A stretch of DNA of 64,000 bases from positions 30,094,238-30,158,237 of the forward strand of contig CM069434.1 in the NCBI GenBank assembly GCA_035610365.1, read 5' to 3'. The translations under genes and the position numbers were made by a program. The notes below the pieces were generated by a model that saw only the letters and a list, made by a program, of their open reading frames with translations, was not told the DNA's origin and ran no database searches. Within the stretch, counting starts at the first letter, position 1. Every line of letters starts with the position of its first letter. The stretch comes from Aquatica leii. Lineage: Eukaryota; Arthropoda; Insecta; Coleoptera; Lampyridae. Below, piece after piece: positions 15,719-30,700 of this stretch.

Positions 15719-18700
15719 ATGTCCCATAGCGTTGTTAAGGTTACGGAGACTCCTATTAATGACAGTTTGGTTCTAATTATTGATAAAGATGGGCACATTA
15801 CTCCTGATCAGAAAACTCTCCAAGATTACTTAGGTAAGAACATAAAATCCATAAGTATTAGTTGTTAATTCGATCATTTAGAGAAACAATCTGGTGAAAC
15901 GGAAATACCTTTTATGCAAGTTAATAAAACCGATGGTAAAATGGAAGTTACGTGTGGTTCTCTCAAGTATCTCCCAAGTCATGACGAAGAAGGTGGGTTG
16001 ATGTTTTGATATTAATTTGTATTGACAACATAATTGTAAGTTTCTTATGATTGATCCAAACACTTCCTTCTAGTAATAAATTATTAAAAGTTTAAGTTTA
16101 CTGGTGCAACTAAGGAAATTTTGAGTACATAAAAATGTTCAAAATTTCAAAATATAAATTAAGCTTTTACGCTTTGTTTTATAAAAATTAATACGGAGTA
16201 TTCAGTAATTTACTTTGTGGTTTCTAAACAATCAAAGCATAGGAATTTATTGCTTGAATAAGTTAGTATACAAAGGATGTATTTTTATTATATATTATAA
16301 TAATTGGTTTGGTATTTTTAATATTTTATTGCGATTGGTGTCTGATTGATAGTTACCGCTATATGAATGTGATATAAAGATATTTTCTACATAATAATTT
16401 TAGTTATACAACTGATTCAGTCATATTTTAATCATTGTTTTTGCAATATCTTTTATGATTCTTCTTAGTAAATGTTTTCGTATTATGTATTTTCGTTCTT
16501 TTGCATTCCCTATATTGTCTGTGTTCTTCTGTTTAAATATTCCAACAATTGCAGTATCTATTTGTATTTTTAGCTTTTAAGTTTTTTTATTTTTCTTCTC
16601 TTGTATAATTAGCATCATGAGGTTTTTAAGAAAAACGTGTTTAAAGTATTTTTCTTATTTATAAAACGAACAATAGGAAACTTCTCGTGGTCATCATTGT
16701 TGTAAAGTACACCCTCTGCTAGGTCGAAAATTATTTATTGTAATAATTTTGCGGTTGTGAAATTGATACTACGGCGGTCGGCGACACGGAGCTGGTTCTC
16801 GCGTTATTAATAGGTTGCTCATCTTAATTTATACTCCCATGGACACAATTTTTGAAACAATTTGTTACCTCACAAGATAAGTTTAGGTAATACTTATCTG
16901 CCAAACACACTGATTACGCGTTTTATTGTTAATTTGCCGGTTGTCTTCTAAACAATGTCTTAATCGTTTGTCAGATATTGTGTTTATACTAAGCTCAAAA
17001 TTTTTAATGTTCTCAACTGAATGATTCTGTCGCTGAATTAGTAGACCATAGTATGTATTCACACATTTTAATAAGTTTTAAAGTTAATTGTTCGTGTTTT
17101 ACAGAAGTTAGTTTATTCCTAAACTAGTTTTTACCGTGGCAATTTTTTTCTTTTATTTTTTGACTTTGCTGTTATTTTTCGTTTTTTTAACTATAAAAGT
17201 ACCACTCCCTTCTTCACTTGAGACTTCTGTGCAAAACCGTGCTTATTAAATTAAGTGAATGTAACAATCTCTACCATGAGGAATGAAAACATCAATGACA
17301 GTTAAAATTAATATCAAAGAAATTATTTATGTACTTTGGTCGTATAACAGATTAGCATTGATTCATTGTGTCGTGAACTGTGACCTTGAGTTGAAAATTG
17401 GAATTAATAAACGAAAAATTTGACGAGTAATCTCAAAAACGTTAGTCCATTTAAAAAACAAATACGCCAACAAAAAACTTTGATACGGTAATCTCATATT
17501 TATAAATTAAATAAAATAGTTTTACTTGCAATAATACATTTCAATTTAATATAAAATAGTAATAATTAACTACAAAAGCAAGGATATGTTAAGAAAAATG
17601 TACCGGCGAATGTTTGTAAGACGAGTGATAGCATTTTCACATAAATCGATTACAGCGCCACAATTTACGAGATTCTGAGAGACCTCTACCATCGTTAATG
17701 AACAATGTTAAATACATTGGACAGCGATTTTGTGTTTGAAACGTGACGAAGATGTACTATGCTAAATTCAAAAATGTTTGTTGGTTACCGTTCTTGAAAT
17801 GCAGAAATTTTCAGATTTTGCTTTTGTCGCTACCATATAAGTTTAATTGTCGATGTTATGTCACATGTAGTGTCAATCAAGTTTGTGCGATTAATGTTGT
17901 GTTAAAAATTTATGTAATTGAGCCTTTTACCCAAAAAATATGCAGTTATATATTTTGGCTTTACAATGAAAAATTAGGACAAAGTTTGGTTACGCGGTAA
18001 AAATTCTGCAATGAATTTGTCTATTCTTATGGGAAGCGCCAAAATGATCGTATAACAGATTATTTCTGCGGGAGTCCAGCTAGAATTGACATTCACGGAG
18101 CGCAAATGTCTCTACTAAGCTAATAATGCTTTTGCCGCTCATTTTATGTGCTGGAGTGCTTTCTCCGATTCCAGGATATCCAAAAGGTGTAGTGGGAATT
18201 AATATGGTAATTCGGATGAAAAAGCTTCTACATTATAAACCGATTCTAACTACGTCTGCAGTACCTGAAGGCAACCACGTTTCACAAATCAAACCGAATT
18301 AAACAAATTCATCAGAAATTCATATTTAAGCAAGGCCTAAGCGTAACTCGCTAAAACCTGAAAGAATGTGAAATATGAACCAGTAGTATATCCAAATGAG
18401 ACAGTTTTTACTTCCTTGTGCATACATATTAAGTTAGTTTTACTGAAACATTTTGTAAAAGTTACGAACCGAAACCGAACTTAAGTATATTCAAGAAACA
18501 TTTTATAAAACAAATTAACCAAAACGAATTAATTTTGGTAGGTTGGTATTCATGAACTTTATAAAGATGCTTTTAATGTATTTAAAGAAGTTGTTTTAAT
18601 ATTTCTGGGAAAGAATAAAAAGGAGATATAAGGAACAGTGGGACTTTACCATATTGGGTTGACTTATATGTAATACTTATATGTAATATGTAAGTTATAT

Positions 18701-21700
18701 GAAGATTAAATTTTTGATTTTAGAAACTCTAACAAACCGAGTGTTTTTATTATTATATTCGCGTTTGGTGATATTAAATGAAGTAGACATTGTAATTATG
18801 CATAAAATAATAAAAAATACAAAATTTGTTGCCCAGTAGTGAGTTACTGAATTTTCACAATTTTGTATGTTTTAAATGCACGCCAATACAAATTTCATTT
18901 CTAACTGTGTTTTTCAATTAGTATTCACTAATTTTCAGATTATTTTTATTCAGTATTAGACGACTAGAATCGGCGACAAAATAATTATTACCATAACATT
19001 GTGTTTATATTGCTGTTAATTAATTACAAATTTGTTTTAGGTTCAAGTAATAAAGTCGACATGAACGAAATAGAAAGAAATTTAATGAGTTTTCGTATGG
19101 ACCATGACTATACACCGTTTACATGTGCCGAAGAATTAACAAGTTCGAAAGAAATAGCAGAAATTGATGAATTAGCAGAAACTTTAAGTATACTAGAAGG
19201 TTCTAACGTGAGCACTGTAAGTGAAGATAAATCTGAAACGCCTCAAGTAAAATTAGCGAAGCCAGATAATAAATCAATCAAGAAACTTATAAATGTACAA
19301 CCCTTGAATAAGAGAAAATTCAAAACCGTCGCGGAGCCGGGTCTTAAACTACCAAATAGGACAACACCTAAAGTGAAAAATATCAAACAGAAATCTCCGG
19401 AAGTTTCTGTGGAAGATGAAGACATTGAAGACGAGGAGGAGGAGGAGGAGGAGGAAGAAGAAGAAGATGAAGATTATTTAATGGATTCGGAGGAATTAGA
19501 TGATGACGCAAATGATTCCGATTACGAAATTGACCAATCGCTAAGAACCAAACCTACAAAGAAAATATCTCGTTCCGCTAAAACAAAATTTCTTGTCGAG
19601 CGACCAACAAATGTTAAGAAACCAATGAAAACTATAAAAACTATTAAACCGTTATTGACGAGACACAGCGCAGAACCAAAGATACTGCCGCTTCCAGTAA
19701 AACCTGAGAAACGAATTGAAATTATCGCGGACATTAAAATATCGCCCGAAAAGAAAATTATTCCTAAGAAGGAGAAGAAAACTCCAAAGCCAATCCCCGA
19801 CGACTTTGCTTTATTTTCAACTCCAGATATTATTCGACGAGTTGGTGGAAAACAAGAAAGTTCTACTCCTTCCACACCTACTACACCTAATATACCAGAA
19901 TCTCCCAAATCTATTAGAGCTGCAAACATTTTTCATGGGACATTAAATAAATCTATAAGTGAGAGAAATAGTGTTGATTTAAAGAATAAGAGACTAAGTG
20001 TTGATGGTAAATTAGTGCCTTTCGAAACTGATTCTGGAAAACAGCTTCTTCAACGTAGTGGTAGTGTAAATACCGAATCGATGAAAAAGAAGGATAGACG
20101 TTATAGTTTAGACATTAAAAAGGCGGCGGCGTCGACAGTTCATACTTCCAGTTCAAAAACTGGAAATAATGTTACAGTACAAAGTTTTGATGAATCCTTA
20201 GGTAAGCATTACGTTAACTGTAAGAAATTAAAATTATATTTTGAAACGGATAAGTAATTTTGTTTACTATAAATATTCTAAATATTTGAAAATGTTTCTT
20301 TGTCTTTCTTTCTGAACTGTTTTGTAAAGTTTTTGTATTAGGAAAGGGCAATAATTTATCGATAAAATATAATTGTAAACGTAAATAATTTACTGTAACT
20401 TTTTTTTGTTAACTAAAAACATTTTTATTCAGCACTGGTTTATTTTAACTGTATACATGTAAATATCGCAGCAGGCGCAGCTAAACTTCTGTGTTTTGAT
20501 TTTCATTTGATATTCGTATTTCTATGTTTTTTCATTTCCTAAGTACAAAAGAATGCTTATTTTTATTCTTATTTCTGAAGCTTTCGTTATTACTTTTAAA
20601 CATATTTTTCTTGAGCATGATCTTGTAAAGTTTTGGATTATTCTTAGATTCTTGGTAAACATAAACAAATATTTCTTTTTTGTAAGTTGTTGCATAATAA
20701 TTATTTCGAATAATGCCGTTAAATTAAAATAAGACCGCAAACTTAATTGGTGTAAAATTAACATGTTCAATATTTTCAAAGGTGTAAGTGATGTTTTATT
20801 GGTTTTACAACAAAAATTGAATTATTTATAGGACTGTTCAACATACAAAAAAGAATAAATTAAAACAACTCTATTGTGTTTGAAATGCGGTAAAAAATTG
20901 TTGGAACATATGGACCCACGTAAAAATATTTTTTTTGTATTTGAATCTCATTTCAAATAGTTTCTGTTTACATTGCAGAAACACTCAGGTGCTTTTATAT
21001 AAATATTAATACCGCGTATTGTGTTTTCAGCAATTACATTTAACAGTAAATTAGTTTTTATTTTTATTTCGGAAACAATTAAATTTTTAATAGTAGGTAT
21101 TAAAAAGCTAATCGAACAAAATGTACGATTGTTTTAATGACAATTTGATTATTTTAGGAGGCACCTCTAATGAATCTATGGAGTTGGAACCAATCCCTAG
21201 TGCCGAAGATATACGTGCTATTATTCAAAACGAAGACACAAAAACGTTCACTAGTAATTTGGTAATTCCAGATCCTCCAGAGCAGAGCGATGAACAACCA
21301 TCAATAAACTTAGATAACACTGGTTTAGATTTAGACCAGTCGCTGCTAGATAACATCAATTCAGATTTGATACCGGAAGACATTTTATATCAAGTTGCTC
21401 AATCTTTAGTTGGCAATGCAGAGCTACAAAATGCTATTGATAAGTCATTAGTTGATGGAAATTTGGTTCTGGACACTACAGATGCAGATCCAATTACTCC
21501 TGATCATTCATCAATGCAACTGAGTACAGCGTCAAACCAGGTTTGTGTTTTTCTTATATTTTCGACCTGTTTATCGCTACGACAAAATAAACGTTTTTAC
21601 TTTAATTACAATCTATGTTTACGTGAACGATAAACAAAATATAGCGTTAATGTTTTCTAGGTTTTATCAAAGTTGAACAATATCATAGTTACACTAAGAT

Positions 21701-24700
21701 GAGAATGGTTCAAACCCGGAAAACGTTCTCCTCTTAATATAGACACCGGCTGTGAAAACTTTCGCTATTATAATATCTTTTTTTTTAATTACTCAAGAGG
21801 TGGTTTGTCTACCGCCCCTGCACTACAATCTTTTTGGTCATTTTGTGCACCTCCGAGTTATTACTTACTAGCAGTTTTGTTTCGTCAATGAAGTCTAGAC
21901 GCTTAGTTTTAGTTTTGGTTTGTGATAATGGTGAGATCGTCCGCGTATCCTAAAGTGAATACCCCTTCGTCTTCTAGTTCTTGTAGTAGGCCGTCCCTGA
22001 CGGGGCACCACAGTAACCCCTAGCCGTGTGCACCCGCTAGCCACTTTGACTCCTACAGTGCTACCGTACAAAGTAGCTGTGTTACCGTCCGATTCCTGAG
22101 TATTAAGTTTACCCAGTTTCGGACAAGAGGTGTGATTCCTTTTTTCTCCATTGCCTTTGCAATTGAGGTGAAGGTCGTATTGTCAAATGCTCTTTCAATA
22201 TGTAGAAAAGCACTCAATGCAATATTATTGTATTGGATTGCATTTTCCGGATTGGTAAGCATACTGGTTTCGGTGCAGAAGCGAAGCTTTAAGTGTCTTG
22301 TCTCGTATATACCTGTCGACTACTTTGTGTCGGGAACTGTTTTTTCAGTAGTTCTTGCAGAGTACCTTCAGTCGAGTCTGTAAACTTTTCGGTTTTGATC
22401 AGCAAAGAACCAATGTTTTCAGTGCGGCCCTTGCTCAGATTTTTGTGGAGTCGAGGACTTGTAGGTTTGTTTTCTACGTTTCTACAGTACCTTCTCCATG
22501 AGTCTCCTTTTTAATGGCATTGTTGTATGTTGTAAGGCTGGTTTTGTATTCATCTCAGTCTCCGATTTTTGTGGCTGTGTCAAATAGTCTTCTAGTGCGT
22601 GCCTTTGCTTTGTCAAGCTCCCTGTTCCACCAAGTTATCCTGTTTGGGGTTCGTTTGGCAGTTTTTGGACAGCTTGCTTCAAATGCGGATTTTTATGAAT
22701 TAACAATACTGTTCGTCATTAGTTCTAGCTCGTGTGTTGATCTTGCAACTGTAGGACAGTCCCTGATTTGACCGACTGAAGTTTCGTTGAACAAATCCTA
22801 GTCGGTTTTCCTGTGGGTTTCTGTATTTCATTACGATTGTCTCGTCTGATTCAATGTTGAACCGAATGTATCTATGATCAGTTAAAGAAGGTTCATCTGA
22901 TGCATGCCACATTTTTATCACTTTGCTCGCCTTTGGACTAGCAAGCGTAAGGTCAAAAACTTCACTGCGCGACACGGTTATACACGTAGACGCATCTTCG
23001 TTATTTATTATGTCTAAATTGCTTTTTAAAATGAATTGTGTTGTGCATTGGCATGACATCCAAGAATTGGCGGTTTGTTGGTCCTACTGTTAATCAGTCG
23101 TTGGATTTCCTTCGGCGGCGGTGGTCCTGTCTGGTCGTAGGGAAGGTAACCGGATACGAAAATGAACTTCTTCCTGATGCCTTCCTCTACTACAGATATT
23201 TTAGCTGCCACTAGTTTAGTGCATTTTATAGAATGATGCATGTACGAGGGTTGTGTACAAATTGGACTACAAGCAGCCATTCACCTGGACAGTTCAACTC
23301 TTTTATTTTTCCTTTGCGGATCCATGGTTCCTGGACAAGGACAATATCAATATCGTGTGTACAGTATAAGCACTGAGGGTCGCTGAGGCTGCCCTGCAGT
23401 GATGTATATTTATTTTGCTGTCCTTTTGGACAAACACCTTCTCCCAGGACCCATTGTCCATAAACAGGACGTTTTGGGTTCCTTTTGTATCTGGTTTAGT
23501 GTTAACCACCCGCCACGTTTCGGTATTGATGTTGTTCTGTACCGACATTCTTTTCCAGTACTGTTCCCGAAACCTAAGTGATAACCTTATCGGGCGCAGA
23601 AAGGTATTTGAGATAAATAATATCAAGTTCCCTATCCTCCTTCCAGTGGTTTCTTAGTGTTGACGTGCCGACTAGTCATTCTCTGGTTGCCTCGTCTACG
23701 CACGTTATTTTTAGAATCTCCCTTTATGGGTACATTCTTGAAAACGCGGAGAAGCTTGTCGCTACTCCAGTTTATCAATCGATCTTAATATCGAGGTTTT
23801 TATGAGCTCGGATTCTTCAGGACTGATGCTGTTTTCAGGGAATCGTTTTGGTATGATTGCGAGAGCAATTGCCGTCAGTGTCCTTGAGTGTCTTTTTTTG
23901 GGTTTCTTCAACTTTGCTTTACCGCTCGTTTTTGTGACGCCGGTGTATTACTGCTGGAGAGGTTGCGCCATGTTATTCCGGCAGTTGGTACAACTGCGTG
24001 CGCCGTCTGGTGACGTTGTTGCGTTCTTCACGTGCCCGTCTTTGTTTCTTGTATAGGTGGGTTTCGCTCTTGCATCCCTGTCATTGAAATGGAATCGGTT
24101 GCCTGGGCTCCCGATTCTCTTTGTTTTTTCAGCTTTCGACTTGCCGTCCCTGAAGCCTTTTTAGGTTTTTCGGGTTCGCGCTCAACATAAGCCGATATTT
24201 TTAGGTTCTGCTCAGAGTCTGTCTTTTTTAAATTTTGTATCGGTGGTTCCATATATGTCCAACGAAAGAAAAGGAGGTCACCGTTTGCGTGACAGTAGTA
24301 TTGGAGTAGGTACGGATTTTACGCCCCGACTCCAACACCTGACAGGCTAAACAGGGTTGTCCCGACACAGCTAGTGAAACTGCTTGCCGTGACACCCTAT
24401 CTACTCTCCTATCCACCATCTGGAGACGCGCTCGGTAGGTATGAGCTCAAACCACGGGTACAATATGATAGTTATATATTTACTATTTAAAGAAACGATT
24501 CTATTCAGTATCTTTTTTGGTTTAAGCTATCGATGAACGGTCGATATAGTCTCCGACTTTTGTTCAATGACATCTCTCAGATATATTTGGTATATTTATG
24601 CTTGGTATTTTTGGCTTATTAGGATTGAAAATGAAATCAGATAGAGGTATCTAGGTTTCTTTCTTAGTTTTTCTAAAATATTATCAAGGTATATATCTGA

Positions 24701-27700
24701 TACTTCATCTGTGTCATCGTGAGACACTTCAACTATATCGATAGGTTCTTGCTCTGATGTTTTGATCCTGATTTTCTGTCCGGAAAACTGCAAAAGTAAA
24801 AAAAACTAATAAACTGCTTAATCTATAACTCGTTGAATAAAGAAACCTAAATAAGTCACAATAATAAAAACTAACTCTTCATTAATCGCCATTAATAATT
24901 AATTTTCTTTTTTTTTCAGAATATTATTGAATCCACCACTAGTCTTCCAATGAAAGGAACCCCAGTGATGCGTTCAGGAGGGCGTATGGTTGTAATTCCA
25001 CCTATAGAAAGACCAACAACTCGTAGCAGGAATAAAAACAAACAAGAAGTTGGAATTACGACAAAGTAAGATCTGCGGTAATCTAATTTCGACATTAATT
25101 AGGTTATTTTCAGAACGGCTAAAGTATTTGATGACGAACATGTTTCTGGTGGCGAATTAGACAGCTCGAGTGACGGAGATAAATCTGACGACGACGATCC
25201 CGACAAGTTATGGTGCATATGCAACCAGCCACACAATAATCGTTTTATGATTTGTTGTGATTCTTGCGAGGAATGGTATCATGGAAAATGCGTGAATGTT
25301 ACTAAAGCAATGGGTCACATGATGGAAGTAAAAGGACGAGAATGGATTTGCTTATACTGTAAAGATCCGTTGTTGTCAAGACCCGCGGCTGCGGCCAGAA
25401 GGATTAGAAAAGCATCACACACATCTTCTACAGATACTTCATCTGATAAAAAGGAAAAACTCTCTCTAGTTGCACCGATAGAATCATCAGCGCCTGTTCC
25501 AGGATGTTTAGTATGTGGGAAACCGTGTCGCAGTAATTCCATTTATTGTAGCGATCCTTGCATACTGAAACACGCAAAAGTGGTTGAAAAGGTAATTGTC
25601 GTTATTACTGAAACCATAAATTATAGAAAAATTATTAGGTTGTTGTTTTTGAACGTTCTTCTGGTACAATTTACACTGGCAGTAGTGCACCCACTACAAC
25701 TAATTTGGATAAGTGGCTTCAACAACATCCAGGTTTTGAAGTTGTTAGGTCGGCTAACGCCAACAAACCAGTTACTACAAAAGTATGTCGATGCCGATTA
25801 TTGACTATATTAATAATAATTTACTTTTAGCAAGTCACTCATTCTAAATTAAAAATTATCAAGACCGTTGAGAGTCCTGACGTAAGTCCATCAACGTCTC
25901 AGCGGAAAAATTTACACGTCAACATTTTACGAAACCCCGTTAAGCAAGTTTCTCAACCGCCGCAACAACCTTCCCCAATACCAAATAAAGTAAATTTCTT
26001 AATTAATCGTAGTGTAATAATTTTGCAATTTTGTTTTCTAGCAACAGGTAACCAGTTTTAAAATTGTAAGCAAACAGGTTACAACGCCGCCTAAGGCAAA
26101 GTTGATTCAACCACCACCATTGATAAAAACACCTCCAGCTACGACCCCATCTAAACCTAAACCACCTTCAACGTTAGTGAAAACACCAACACCGACTCCA
26201 ACAAAGGAAAAAATTGTGCCTCAAAAAACACCCAAGTCGAGACAAGCCGAAGAGACTTCTCATCCAAACCAAGCAGAGAATATTAGAGATAATGTGAAAA
26301 AGACTCTGTTTGAACAATTGACAAATAGGCTAAATCTAGTTGATGACATTAAACTCTCTAAAGAAGAGGTACAGTGTTTTATTCTAAAAATTTTTATTAA
26401 AACTAATCCCATTTTAGCTTACCAAAATCTCTACAGAAATTGAGTCACAACTATATAAATGCTTTGGTGATACCGGTCAAAAATACAGGAACAAATATAG
26501 AAGTTTAATATTTAATATTAAAGATATAAAAAATCAAACTTTGTGGCGACGTATATGTGAAAAATCGATAAATGCTTATCAACTTGTAAGTAAAATATTA
26601 AAGAATTTTAAAAATATAATAGTTTTTTTTTAGGTGCGATTATCTCCTGATGATTTAGCGAGTCAAGAACTTGCTTTATGGAGGGAAAGGGAAAACAAGC
26701 ATCAATTAGAAATGATTACAAAATCTGAGTTGGAACAACTTGGTCGTAATCGACAGTATGTCTTTAAAACTCATAAAGGTAATTAAAGCTAGTTTTTTAA
26801 CTTGTGACTTATTAAACATTGCTTTTAGGGGAGCAAGTTTTAGAAGATAATCGACCTAGCGATGCAGTCGACAACACGGAAGTAGTAATGGGATTGGCAG
26901 CAGAAGATGGTTCATCCGGGTCGACGCCAGACAGTAAAAAAGATGGCAAGGATAAGGATAAGAAAAATTCTAAACATTCTCGAACAGATAGACATCACGA
27001 TCATAAACAAAGTAAAGACAGAGATCGAAGTAGCCGGTAACGTTTAATGTACGGTGCAAGTAGAAATTGTTATTTATATTGTAATTGTAGAAGAGACAAA
27101 AAACGGGAACATCGTTCTTCCAGTAAAGATAAGGCTCATCATAAGAGATCTAGAAGTAAAGAGTCGTCACGTCATTCAGACAAACACCGGTCTAGCAGTA
27201 AAGAAAGGTACACATTACATATCTATTTCTCTTTTATTTACTTTTATGGGTTTTTACGTATTTTAGGGATCGTTATCATCGGTCAAATCATAAAAGTTAT
27301 CGACACAAGAAAGATATACAAAGTGCTACTGAAAAACTTGACAAAAAATCCAAAGAAATCCTGGAGCAGTTGGTAGATAATAAAATTGTGCCACCTCTAG
27401 AAGATAGACTGTGGAAACATGTTCAGCAAGAGGATATAACAACAGGTAAATCCTTGTAACACGATTTTTGAAATGATTAATATTTTCTAAGCTCCCATAG
27501 CTGAAAGTGACAGCGATCATGAACCAACATCTACAGTCACCATACCCACACCTCCAAGAGTAGGTGAAATTGAGGAGCCCGAAGTTTCTCCTGAATCTAT
27601 AAGTGAAGATAATAAATTAAAAGAAGGTAGAATATACTTCCTATGTACTATAGATCTATAAAGATACTTGTAGATTCGAGCGATGAAAACGTTTTTATGA

Positions 27701-30700
27701 AAGATGCTGATTCTATTCCCAATTCGATAGATGATGATGTTGGCTTGTCTCCACCTCCGCCAAGATTTAAATCTGATTATATATGGAAAGGAACTATAAA
27801 TATGGTGGACGTTGCTCAAATATCTATTACTGCGCATGAAGTATCAGGTATATGTTTTGGTCTACATTTTATTTTTTATTACATATTTAATTCTTATCAA
27901 CAATGTTGCTTGTTTTGCAGGTGATTGCTTTGGATTAGGAGAAGAGCTTCCTCAGTGCTTAGATGTGGTTGGAAGAATATCTCCAGACACCGTTTGGGAT
28001 TACATTGGCAAGATGAAGTGTTCTAACAGTAAAGTTATATCGTTACTAAGATTAAATGCTACGAATGTAGAAGAAAAAATGCCCTACATTGCTTTATATA
28101 GTTATTTATCCAGTCGAAATCGATTAGGTGTAGTGAAGAGTACCAATAAAGCTGTTAAAGATTTTTATATATTGCCGTTAGCCAGTCAAAAACCTCTACC
28201 TCAATCTTTATTGCCTTTAAACGGACCCGGTAATGAATATTAAAGCTATGCGCGGCGTTTATTAACTAACTTGTTTTTTTAAGGTTTTGAGGAATCACGT
28301 CCTGCACTACTTCTGGGTATTATAGTCAGGGATAAACGAAAAAGACCACTATATGTCACAAATTCATCTGCTAAAAGTAAAAGAGCGAAAGTTGATGGTA
28401 GTATTCAATTAGATCGCTCATATACACCACCACCAAGTTGTGATTTGAAACTTTCTTCTACATCGTCGGTAAAGAACACAAAAGATGACACCAATGATGA
28501 AGGTAAACGAAATACGTGATTAATTGTTGGAAACTTATTTTGAAGATTAAATACTTTTAGATGAACCCTACACACCTGAGGATTCTGATCCAGATTCAGC
28601 ACCTAGTACAAATGAAGATAAAGTATCATCAAACTTAAATGCCACTGATTTATCAAAATTGCTAACGAACACAGTGAAATCGGCATCGTTTTTAGAAACC
28701 GGTCTTACTGCGCAGACGTTCGAACCGTTTAGCAATAAGTTTGACACCATACCAGGTATTTTTTTACTTAAAACTAATCTTTTTAAAGAGATGTTGACCA
28801 AGTACTTTTTTTGAATGGAATTATTTTTAAATAACCAAGACGAGGTCCAATTAAAAATGTTATTGCTAACTTTCAGTTATCCGCACAGGATAGATATGAA
28901 TCAATACTTATGTAATAGCATTGTGTAATAGTAAGGGTCGGTTAAAGAGCGAAGCGGTAACATTTAGTTATCAAATTTGAATTTGACGTTTATTTATAAA
29001 TATGAAATAGAAACAAATCGTCTTTAAATTTATTAACATAAACTATTTATTGGGATTTTAATGCAGCGGTGGCGCAAGGTTTTCTTAGATAAGTGGGCAC
29101 AAAACGGACCAATAGTTTTTGGATAGGCAGTCATTTGTGTAAAACTATTTTAAGATGTTTTTTTAACGGACATTAATGTATTGCCAATATGTTATTCACA
29201 AGAGAGCTTCCATTTTTTTAATTTTGAATCTAGGTAATAGAATAAATTAAAATAATAGGCAAGTTGGATGTAGAATGTATTAGTTAGTTACGATCTTATC
29301 ACCGAATCTATACAGGGTGGTCACTTGAAATGCACACTATTGGTTAAATTACAAAAAAGTTGTACGTTTTCATCCTCATCAAGGATATGAAAAGAAATTT
29401 AAGTTAACTCAGTTGCTTCCTAAAATATCTTGAAAAAACGGTTGCACTTTGTTTTCTTATTTAACTCATATCTTTGTTATTACCTCATTACATTATATGA
29501 CGTTTACTAAGTTTACATAAGTCGATATCGGCTATCTACTCAACGTTCCAATAATTTTCCTCGGCTTCATGTTTTCATTGCCAACTTTTGATTTTCTTAA
29601 AGTCGCCATTTTGTATTTTTATACTAACGATGTAACACACATGGGTTATCTAACTTTATTAGCTACATTAAAACATCAATTTAAATAACAAAATAACAAA
29701 TGAATAGAAACTATAACAACTCTTTAAAACTACACGAATTGTTTAAAATGTCTTCCCATATGTTCTTTATTGCATTTTGAATGCTTATTGGTGTGATGGT
29801 CTGAAATACGTGTGTAATTATTGCTTGTAAGTATTCCACATTTTCCATTGGTTTATCGTACACTATACTTTTTACCGAACCCCACAAGAAATAATCAAGA
29901 GGGTTTAAACAAGGTGTTTTTCGTGCGCAGCGATCGGTGCCATTAGTTCGTATCCAGAAACCTAGAAACCGTTTGTTCAAATACTGGGTACAAATTCTAT
30001 TATTATGAGTTGCTGCATCCTACTGAAACGACTTTAAAATTCAAACTTTGCAATCGGTAAATTATCTGATCTCTTTAAAATTATTCTGAAGAAATCCTAG
30101 GTAAGATTAACCAGTTAAACGAGCTGGAATAAAAAATGGGCCTAGTAATTGGTCGTCCAAAATACTACACCAAACATTAACGGAGAAACGAATTGCTTCC
30201 TGAATTACGTGACGATTATTAGTGGCATAAAAATGTTGCTTTCTTCTATTCCGCTGTTGGTAAATAAAGTTTCGTCAGACCAGTCTTTTATCAGGAAACT
30301 CAAGTTTTGTACCCGTTTAAACTTGAAATCATGGTATTTATGTTTCTTCGTATTTTATTGAACCCCAGATTTTGATAAATTCCATTACATAGCAATTTTC
30401 CTTTGTGAAGATTTCGAATTTATATTAATTTGTGCCAAGGGATTTTTTTCTTATATGAGTGGACACAATATTTTTAGGATGGGCAGTCATTTGCGTAAAA
30501 ATTAAATTTAATTATAAAAATAAGTAAATGATGTTTTAATAACTATCTTTACTAAAAAAATCAATTTCATTCAAAAACTGAATCACATTTTAAGTTTCAC
30601 ATTTGGGTGGTCACCCCGATAAATAGGATGGGCATATGCTCCTCCAGTCTCCTTTTCATATCCTTGCTGATTGATGATGAAAACGTACAACTTTTTTGTA

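Noticed and set aside
19243-19929. Minus-strand open frames opposite the large third exon of the PHF3/DIDO gene
   Set aside because: They are antisense shadows of a long, biased coding exon; the plus strand has the domain context and splice sites.
22132-24056. Many plus-strand open frames at 22.1-24.1 kb
   Set aside because: They are shadows of the minus-strand non-LTR element, whose endonuclease and reverse transcriptase motifs are clear on the other strand.
27627-27653. 27-nt intron between PHF3/DIDO exons 15 and 16
   Set aside because: Too short for splicing and leads to a stop; the acceptor at 27673 gives a 47-nt intron and an open frame.
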